The notes beneath the pieces are model-generated. The model did no database searches. It saw only the letters and a program-made list of their open reading frames with translations, and was not told the DNA's origin. From assembly GCA_945900935.1 (NCBI GenBank), contig CAMDKT010000356.1, forward strand, positions 1 to 6,442: DNA of 6,442 nt, written 5' to 3'. Made by a program: the position numbers and the translations under genes. The stretch is from Candidatus Sulfopaludibacter sp. SbA3. Its GTDB lineage: Bacteria > Acidobacteriota > Terriglobia > Bryobacterales > Bryobacteraceae. Positions 1-5,176 of the stretch are shown here, one piece after another. Within the stretch, counting starts at the first letter, position 1. Every line of letters begins with the position of its first letter.

Positions 1-171
1 CACAGAATCTTCTCGCCGGTTTCCGACTGCCCCGACATCGACCCGGACTTCCTCGCCATGCAAAAGCGCGCCGACGAAGTCAAATACAACCAGGACTTCC
101 TCTGCATGTTCCAACAACCGGCTGACCGCCTCTTCAGCATCGAACTGCTCGACGAAATGAACAGGTTCTAA
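1..171 (+). CDS. Phage large-terminase-like ATPase, C-terminal end (partial)
   Basis: This is the last 56 residues of a gene that begins left of the window; it reads open in frame 1 from the first base to TAA at 169-171. The residues resemble the end of the ATPase (packaging motor) domain of large terminases: an aromatic and acidic stretch around YNQDFLCMFQQPADRLFSIE, where homologues have an 'EY.CEF' type segment followed by 'lfs.e.l', just before the linker to the nuclease domain. No Walker motif can be seen because that part lies outside. The next gene, 10 bases on and in another frame, encodes the matching nuclease domain, which supports the call strongly. The stop falls in the interdomain linker, so this is either a genuine ATPase-only subunit or the first half of a frameshifted gene. 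With so little sequence the assignment leans on the neighbour. Confidence 0.68.
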   Translation, partial: HRIFSPVSDCPDIDPDFLAMQKRADEVKYNQDFLCMFQQPADRLFSIELLDEMNRF

Positions 172-174
172 GGA
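170..174 (+). promoter_or_regulatory. Shine-Dalgarno site for the nuclease ORF
   Basis: AAGGA overlaps the TAA stop of the upstream ORF and lies 7 bases before the ATG at 182. Its spacing is good for ribosome binding and supports separate, possibly coupled, translation of the nuclease half. It is a short motif and could occur by chance. Confidence 0.5.
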
Positions 175-181
175 AAAACTC

Positions 182-907
182 ATGCCCTCAACCCTCACCG
201 CCGGCTTGCTGCGCTTCGTCCGCCACAGCACCCGTTTTCCAGCGGCGCTCTGGTACCTCGCCCTCGACGCCGGCCAGCGCCGCGACCACTCCGCGCTCGC
301 CGTGCTCTGTCTCGACTGGGTCGCCCACGGCCAATGCCGCATAACGTATGAGCACCTCTTCGAACCGAAACTCGAAATCCGTTTCCTCAAACGATTTCCC
401 ATCGGACTCAGCTATGAAAAGCTCTACGAGCTCCTCAAGGACCGCCTGCAAGAACTCGATCCGGCCCTAAAATTAAGGGCCAAACAGCTAATCATCGACG
501 CCGGCGGCCCCGGCCCGCCGCTCGTCGACCGCCTCCGCGCCAACCTGTCGAAGCACGTCACCATCAAGCCGGTCATCATCACCGGAGGCAAAGGAGCCAA
601 CACGCTCACCGGCGGCTACACCGGCGTTCCCCGCCGCACAATTGTCTCAAACCTCCAACTACTGCTGGCGGCCAAGACGCTAAAATGCGACACCACCCTC
701 GACGGTTGGTCTCTGCTCAAAGAGGAGCTTCTAGAACTCTCCGGCAACGACACCCAGCCGGCAGACAACACCGCCCACGACGACCTCGCCATCGCCACCG
801 GCCTCGCCGCCTGGGCCGCCGCCACGGACTTCCCGGAACTCCTCCCCGAAGTCGGCGACGAAACAATCCGCCGCGGCCCCGGCGGCGTCAGCGGCCCACT
901 CTTCTAA
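182..907 (+). CDS. Terminase-like RNase H-fold nuclease domain as a separate ORF
   Basis: This 241-residue protein matches the C-terminal nuclease domain of phage large terminases, which cuts concatemeric DNA during packaging using two metal ions. The acidic residues come in the usual order: D29 in the first beta strand (YLALDAGQ), followed by a polar stretch reading DHSALAVL; D106 in the second strand (LIIDAGGPG); and D200/D201 in the last helix (HDDLAIA). The segment at 126-165 (IKPVIITGG ... VPRRTIV) also fits the family. There is no ATPase domain; that half ends 10 bases upstream in a different frame. The ATG at 182 follows a well-placed AAGGA. Frame 2 has its own stop (TGA) at 158-160, so the frame cannot extend much further back. 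A one-base change between 161 and 168 would join the two halves. It may be a functional split subunit, a domesticated nuclease or the 3' part of a pseudogene; intact catalytic residues argue against old decay. Confidence 0.82.
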   Translation: MPSTLTAGLLRFVRHSTRFPAALWYLALDAGQRRDHSALAVLCLDWVAHGQCRITYEHLFEPKLEIRFLKRFPIGLSYEKLYELLKDRLQELDPALKLRAKQLIIDAGGPGPPLVDRLRANLSKHVTIKPVIITGGKGANTLTGGYTGVPRRTIVSNLQLLLAAKTLKCDTTLDGWSLLKEELLELSGNDTQPADNTAHDDLAIATGLAAWAAATDFPELLPEVGDETIRRGPGGVSGPLF

Positions 908-919
908 CGGGGTTAAGCA

Positions 920-1735
920 TCACCGTATCTTCGGCGAAATCTTGTCCAGCTCCCGCCGAAGCAGCGCGTTCTGCGGGAATTCACGCACGAGCCCCTCCAA
1001 CCAAACGCGGGCATCCAGCGTACGTTTCTCCCGCAACGCGACCACAGCCAGCAGGATTCTCGCGAATGGGCCGAAGTAGCGTCCGCCCTTGGCCACGATC
1101 AGCAGGTTCTTCTTCGCCAGTTCCTTGGAGCCCTTCGTCTGCTCTAACTTCACGAACCATTTCACGAAGAATGGCACGCTGCCCAGTACGTATTCGCTGA
1201 CGCCGGTCGTCAAATAGGCGTCGGCATACTCCGGATCGATAGCCAGCAAGCGCACCGCATAGTGTTGGGCCTGTTTGACGTAAGTCAGCGAGCCAAGCTG
1301 GCGCTTCTCCACAAACGCGGCGTAGTCGGTCAATAGCCCAAACACCATGCAAAGCGCCAACAAGGCGCTCTTGTCCGACGCATTCGATATGAGTTTCTTT
1401 TCGGCGCGCTCCCGGCCCTGCGTGGTCGCCCAGTAGAACGCGTTCCGAATGCCAGCGTCTGGCCTGAGCGTTCGTTTATCGGTCATCTTTTCATCGTCCA
1501 GGAAGAAATCCGTGGCCAGGATCCCCAGGCGGTCCATTTCGCTGAATAAATGCGCGGCGGCGCGCGCGGTATATCCCAATGGGTCGTCGTCGTGCGCGCC
1601 GATGTAACTATCGATAAGTGCGTGCGCGCTGGGGAAGTCAAAGTTATACATCCGCTGAAAGGCGCGATCCAGTTCGGTTTCGGCGGCAAATAGAGCCCCG
1701 CCGCCGAATAGGCTCAGCAACGCCCGTCTACGCAC
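920..1735 (-). CDS. Exported TPR-like helical repeat protein
   Basis: A 271-residue protein of unknown function. The N-terminus, MRRRALLSLFGGGALFAAE, is a short basic then hydrophobic export signal; the arginines could also suit the Tat route, though the full Tat motif is not clear. The rest is predominantly helical with TPR-like pairs around 24-55, 153-186 (an AIDPEYADAYL turn typical of TPR) and 223-258 (ending REFPQNALLRREL). The middle part, with a KGSKELAKKNL segment followed by GGRYFGPFARILL, loosely resembles helical-repeat proteins of the TTC39/Iml2 type, but I do not claim that family. Such proteins usually act as protein-binding scaffolds, here probably in the periplasm. It starts with GTG inside the end of selA (8-base overlap, GTGCGTAG) and has only a weak ribosome site, so translation is probably coupled to selA. 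It is the last gene of the operon and converges on the terminase-like gene with 12 bases between the stops. Confidence 0.75.
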   Translation of the reverse strand: MRRRALLSLFGGGALFAAETELDRAFQRMYNFDFPSAHALIDSYIGAHDDDPLGYTARAAAHLFSEMDRLGILATDFFLDDEKMTDKRTLRPDAGIRNAFYWATTQGRERAEKKLISNASDKSALLALCMVFGLLTDYAAFVEKRQLGSLTYVKQAQHYAVRLLAIDPEYADAYLTTGVSEYVLGSVPFFVKWFVKLEQTKGSKELAKKNLLIVAKGGRYFGPFARILLAVVALREKRTLDARVWLEGLVREFPQNALLRRELDKISPKIR

Positions 1736-3005
1736 GCTTCACTTGATCCAGCAGGACCGCCTCCTGCGCGGGAAGGACGGTGCGAAGATCGATTAAGAGC
1801 CGATCTTTTTCGACGCGGGCGATGATTCGGTTCGCGCGCAAATGGCGTTCCAGTTTGTGGGCGGGGCCATGCAGGGCGATCAGATACGTTGGCAAAGATT
1901 GGTCCGGGGTGCTGCCGCCGCCAATTACCGATTCGCCTTCGATCACCGTCGCGCCCTCGATTTGCCTGGCCAGCGCTTCGGCCCGTTTCCTGATTTGCTC
2001 CTTGGATTGGCGGATCATGGCCAGGGCTGGAATGGCGTCGAAGTCTTCGAAGAGCAGGGCGCGGAGAGTTTGCTCCATAGATTGGAGTTGGAGTTTGTCC
2101 AGACGCAAGGCCCTGAACATCGGGTTGCGGCGGACTTTGGAGATCAGTTCCTGCTTGCCGGCGATGTAACCGGCCTGCGGGCCGCCGAGGAGTTTGTCTC
2201 CAGAAAAGGTCACGATGTCGACGCCGGCCGCGATGCTGTCCTGCACGACAGGTTCGTCGATGCCGTAGGGCTTGAGATCGACGAGCGCGCCGCTCCCCAA
2301 ATCTTCGTAGACGGGAATTTTGAGGCTGGTCAGCTCTTCCAGCGTTGGCTTGGCGGTGAAGCCGGTGATGTGAAAGTTGCTGGGATGGACTCGCAGCAGG
2401 ATCGCGGTCCTGGCGGTGATGGCGTTGGCGTAATCGGCAATCGTGGTTTTGTTAGTGGCTCCAACTTCGACCAGTTTTACTCCGGCGGCGCGCATGATGT
2501 CGGGGATACGGAAGCCGTCGCCGATCTCAATCAGCTCGCCGCGGCTGACGATGACTTCCTTGCCTTTGGCTAACGCGTGGAGGACCAGGAAGACGGCGGC
2601 CGCGTTGTTGTTTACGGTGATGGTTGGCGCGCCCGTTAGATGTTGCAAGATGGGGCCGCAGTGATCATCGCGCCTGCCGCGTTTGCCGGTCCGCAGGTCG
2701 TATTCCAGGTTGCAATAGCCTTCGATGGGAGCGAAGGGCGCCAACGGCGCGCGGCCGAGGTTGGTGTGGAGAATGACGCCCGTAGCGTTGATGACGGATT
2801 GGAGGCTGGGTTGGCTGAGAGCGGATAAGCGGGCGGCGGCGGCCTGGCCGGGATCGATGGGGGCTTTGGCGCTGTGGATAGCCTCGCGCGCACCGGCGAT
2901 GGCCTGCTGGGCCTCGGCTTTCAACAGGGTGCGTGGATACGCGGGGAACTGTTGGCGAAGAACGGCGAGCAGCGACTCGACCGAGGGAAGGTCGCGGAAC
3001 TCCAT
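1728..3005 (-). CDS. selA: L-seryl-tRNA(Sec) selenium transferase (selenocysteine synthase)
   Basis: SelA is the PLP enzyme that converts seryl-tRNA(Sec) to selenocysteinyl-tRNA(Sec) with selenophosphate, in the cytoplasm as a large ring-shaped oligomer. The 425-residue product has the N-terminal tRNA-binding region (DLPSVESLL, 5-13), the linker INATGVILHTNLGRAPL (72-88), the NNNAAAV loop (132-138), SRGELIEIGDGFRIPDIM (154-171), DLGSGAL (235-241) and the PLP site SGDKLLGGPQAG (268-279) with K271 as the Schiff-base lysine. Arginines reported to bind the selenium donor in Aquifex SelA (R86, R312, R315) have equivalents in R85, R298 and R301; the last two keep the same distance from the lysine. 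It is somewhat short (E. coli SelA has 463), including a trimmed helix near 87-96. ATG at 3005 follows GGAAAG by 6 bases and lies 3 bases after the PIG-L gene. The usual partners selB and selD are not in the window. A SelA-like PLP enzyme of another role (DgaE type) is unlikely given these residues. Confidence 0.95.
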   Translation of the reverse strand: MEFRDLPSVESLLAVLRQQFPAYPRTLLKAEAQQAIAGAREAIHSAKAPIDPGQAAAARLSALSQPSLQSVINATGVILHTNLGRAPLAPFAPIEGYCNLEYDLRTGKRGRRDDHCGPILQHLTGAPTITVNNNAAAVFLVLHALAKGKEVIVSRGELIEIGDGFRIPDIMRAAGVKLVEVGATNKTTIADYANAITARTAILLRVHPSNFHITGFTAKPTLEELTSLKIPVYEDLGSGALVDLKPYGIDEPVVQDSIAAGVDIVTFSGDKLLGGPQAGYIAGKQELISKVRRNPMFRALRLDKLQLQSMEQTLRALLFEDFDAIPALAMIRQSKEQIRKRAEALARQIEGATVIEGESVIGGGSTPDQSLPTYLIALHGPAHKLERHLRANRIIARVEKDRLLIDLRTVLPAQEAVLLDQVKRA

Positions 3006-3008
3006 TGG

Positions 3009-3872
3009 CTACTTTCCGAGCATGGGGAAGAGACGCTTGATTTCTTCGTCGTTGGGGCGGCGGCCGTATTCGCCGATTTCGAACGCCTCGACGAACTTCA
3101 TTTTGGCGGCGCGATCCTTGCCGTACCACTTTTCAGCGACGGCCCGCGTGACCGGGGTCACGTTGAAGCTGCGGCGGCCTTTCAGCCAATCGCGCCGGGC
3201 CTTGGGGTCTTTAGGGACTTCGTTAATGCGGCCGTCAACCCAGGCGAGCCATTCATAAAACTGGGAGACATGGGCGTCCATGCCATCGATCTTCTTTTCG
3301 TAGACGCTGTCGATGTCGACAACGATGTCCGGCGTGAACGTATTAGGCTTTTGGAAGTTGTCGGAAAAATACAGAAAGACGGGGTTCTTGGGGAGAGGAG
3401 GAGTGCCGGAGACGACGTTGGGGACGACGACCATGTAGGCGGCGTCCTGGACCAGGATGCCCGCGTTGCGGTGGTCGGGGTGGTAGTCGTTGGAGCGATG
3501 AGTGACGACGATATCGGCCCTCCATTCGCGAATGGCGCGGATGATCTGGCGGCGGATATCGAGGGAAGGGATCAGTTCGCCATCGTGGTTATCCAGGACC
3601 TGGTACTCTTCGATGCCGAGGCGTTTGAGGGATTCCTGGGTTTCGAGATAGCGGCGCTTGGCGAGGGGGCCGCCGCCCATTTCGTGATGGCCGGCGTCGC
3701 CATTGGTGATGGAGAGGAACTTGACGACGTGCCCCATTTGGGCGAACAGGGCGGCGGTTCCGCCCATTTTGATGTCGCAATCGTCGGGGTGGGCCCCGAT
3801 GGCGAGAACGCGAAGCCGCTGCTGCGCGGATAGCGAGAGGGCGAGGGTGAGGAGAAGGAGGAGTGTCTTCAT
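3009..3872 (-). CDS. Exported PIG-L family zinc N-deacetylase
   Basis: A 287-residue member of the PIG-L/LmbE family, zinc enzymes that remove acetyl groups from N-acetylglucosamine-type sugars in glycolipids, thiol cofactors or antibiotics. The first motif, AIGAHPDD (25-31 at its core), supplies H28 and D31 as metal ligands and D30 as likely general base; HPDH at 131-134 supplies the third ligand, H134. The N-terminus, MKTLLLLLTLALSLSAQ, is a clear signal peptide, so the enzyme probably works outside the cytoplasm, unlike MshB or BshB. The C-terminal 50 residues (WYGKDRAAKMKFVEAFEIGEYG) are the usual tail of this subgroup. Its ATG overlaps the stop of the membrane-protein gene upstream by 4 bases (ATGA) and its TAG lies 3 bases before selA. 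The substrate cannot be read from sequence; a glycan or lipid-linked sugar in the envelope is the natural guess from its neighbours. Confidence 0.92.
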   Translation of the reverse strand: MKTLLLLLTLALSLSAQQRLRVLAIGAHPDDCDIKMGGTAALFAQMGHVVKFLSITNGDAGHHEMGGGPLAKRRYLETQESLKRLGIEEYQVLDNHDGELIPSLDIRRQIIRAIREWRADIVVTHRSNDYHPDHRNAGILVQDAAYMVVVPNVVSGTPPLPKNPVFLYFSDNFQKPNTFTPDIVVDIDSVYEKKIDGMDAHVSQFYEWLAWVDGRINEVPKDPKARRDWLKGRRSFNVTPVTRAVAEKWYGKDRAAKMKFVEAFEIGEYGRRPNDEEIKRLFPMLGK

Positions 3873-4813
3873 TGTTCGGCGGCGTCTATGAGTTGCCTGA
3901 GTTTCATTTTAGTCGCCAGAAGGGCGATAAATCCGACAATCCACAAAGGGACGGTAATAACGATGAATAAAAGTGTCGCGAAACCGGTGGCGGATTGGCT
4001 GTCGACGCCGAAGAGAACCGCGCCCAGGACGGCGAAAGTCTGGAAGGATCCGACGTTGCTGGGGCCCTGCGGCGGAACGCTGCCGAGCCTGAGTATGACG
4101 AGGATGCCGGCGCATGCGCCGAGGCCGAGATTGAGCCCGAAGCCGCGCTGGATGAAATAGATGGGACCGATTTGAAGTACGAGGTACAGCAAACTGATGA
4201 GGAATGCGTTGTAGAAAGAGCGGGATCGGCTCATCGCATCGAGAGCGTCGAGATGGTGACGGAACTTCGGGTTGAGCCACTTTTCAGCCTGTTCCCGGCG
4301 AAAGATGGCGAAGGCGAGGAGCCCGCCGAGAAGAAGCAGAATGACGGCGAGGATGCGGCTGCCATAGATGAGCACCGGCGGGAGTTCGACGAAGAAACTG
4401 GTGGCGAGGAAACCGAGGATGAGCCAGAAACCGTCGAACAGTCTTTCTATGACCACGCTGGAGAGGACGACAGTGAAGGGGACGCCGGACCAGCGGGCTT
4501 GGAGAAAGGTCCGGATGATTTCGCCGGGGCGCAGAGGGAGAACTTCGTTGGCGAAGAGGCCGACATAAATGGCCTGCATGGAGCGCCAGACAGGAAGAGC
4601 GCCGACGGGTTTCAGAAGTTCGTTCCAGCGCCAGCCCTGGACGCAGTAGATGGCGATATCGCAAAGCACGGCGGCGAGCACAAAGCCCAGCGGCGTTCGG
4701 CGGATTCGAGGGAGCTGTTCTTCCCAGTCGAAGCCACGGTAGACGAAGACCATGCACGCTATGGAGACGGCGTAGCCAAGGAGGGGAACCAGCAAGCGGC
4801 GGGAGATAATCAA
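3869..4813 (-). CDS. YbhN/LPG-synthase-TM family membrane protein (flippase-like)
   Basis: A 314-residue integral membrane protein with about eight hydrophobic segments (roughly 7-25, 43-60, 80-92, 113-140, 147-172, 203-222, 231-247, 258-300). It matches the lysylphosphatidylglycerol synthase transmembrane region / UPF0104 family: an asparagine-containing LFANEVLPLRPGEIIR (86-101), SSVVIERLFDGFW (118-130) and the late GPSNVGSFQTFAVLG (250-264). Members are putative lipid or lipid-linked sugar translocases; the synthase domain of MprF is absent. It begins with TTG at 4811-4813, which overlaps the stop of the ArsC-like gene (TTGA, 4 bases). No ATG lies in a suitable place upstream and the next in-frame ATG falls inside the first membrane segment, so TTG is preferred. 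No strong ribosome site is visible, so translation is probably coupled. Its partner is probably the exported deacetylase directly downstream, which overlaps by 4 bases. Transport activity itself is inferred. Confidence 0.86.
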   Translation of the reverse strand: MIISRRLLVPLLGYAVSIACMVFVYRGFDWEEQLPRIRRTPLGFVLAAVLCDIAIYCVQGWRWNELLKPVGALPVWRSMQAIYVGLFANEVLPLRPGEIIRTFLQARWSGVPFTVVLSSVVIERLFDGFWLILGFLATSFFVELPPVLIYGSRILAVILLLLGGLLAFAIFRREQAEKWLNPKFRHHLDALDAMSRSRSFYNAFLISLLYLVLQIGPIYFIQRGFGLNLGLGACAGILVILRLGSVPPQGPSNVGSFQTFAVLGAVLFGVDSQSATGFATLLFIVITVPLWIVGFIALLATKMKLRQLIDAAEQ

Positions 4814-5175
4814 CGCTTTGATGATATCGCGGCCGCGATTTCCTTCCAGTTTGGTTCGTCGTTGCCGACGGCAATTTTGTCTGCGCCTCTTACAAGGGGG
4901 AGGCGGAGAAGCTTGGGATCATTTTCGATTTTTTGGAGGAGGGCGGCGTCAGAGAGTTTGAGGTATTTGAGTCCTGCGTCCTCGTAGGATCGGCTGGTGG
5001 TATCGAGGAGACCGGGGAGTGTGAACTTGTCCGTGAAGCGCTTGATTTCGCCGGGCGCCATGGGCTTGGTGTTCAGATCGACGATGTGAAGCGGGATTCG
5101 GCGTTCCTTGAAAAAGCGTTCGGCCGCGCGGGTGGCGCTGGAGCCTTTGATGCCGAAGATCTGGACGTTTTGCAT
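4810..5175 (-). CDS. Cysteine-free Spx/ArsC-fold (thioredoxin-like) protein
   Basis: A 121-residue protein with the fold signature of the arsenate reductase ArsC/Spx family: first strand VQIFGIKG, then SSATRAAERFFKER (11-24), IVDLNTKPMAPGEIKRF (31-47), and the late LLRLPLVRGADKIAVGND (89-106), where family members have 'll..PivR....vG'. Related proteins read FG.KKC..TRKAERFFKER at the start; here the catalytic cysteine is replaced by serine (S12, with S13 beside it; codons TCC AGC). There is no other cysteine in the chain, so thiol chemistry on arsenate or disulfides is not possible. It may act by binding, as Spx does with RNA polymerase, or do something else. ATG at 5175 lies 1 base after the stop of the glycoside hydrolase gene; a longer reading to 5241 would add 22 residues unlike the family and overlap that gene, so I reject it. 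It overlaps the next gene by 4 bases. Confidence 0.85.
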   Translation of the reverse strand: MQNVQIFGIKGSSATRAAERFFKERRIPLHIVDLNTKPMAPGEIKRFTDKFTLPGLLDTTSRSYEDAGLKYLKLSDAALLQKIENDPKLLRLPLVRGADKIAVGNDEPNWKEIAAAISSKR

Positions 5176-5176
5176 C

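Noticed and set aside
908..919. A two-way terminator between the convergent genes
   Set aside because: Only 12 bases separate the stops. I see no stem followed by a T-run on either strand; the GC-rich inverted bases near 874-898 lie in the nuclease gene and lack a T tail.
685..1200. A 171-residue + strand frame crossing the end of the nuclease gene and the convergent boundary
   Set aside because: The product is arginine- and proline-rich, typical of a shifted GC-rich frame, and it runs through two real genes.
1842..2573. A 243-residue + strand reading frame opposite selA
   Set aside because: selA on the - strand has all family motifs; this frame has none and no ribosome site.
2874..3833. 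A 319-residue + strand reading frame opposite the PIG-L gene
   Set aside because: It lies opposite a gene with clear AHPDD and HPDH motifs. Its own product is valine- and aspartate-rich with no recognisable domain.
3995..4987. A 330-residue + strand reading frame opposite the membrane protein and ArsC-like genes
   Set aside because: The product is acidic and low in complexity with no family motif. It is the mirror of GC-rich coding on the other strand, where two recognisable genes lie.
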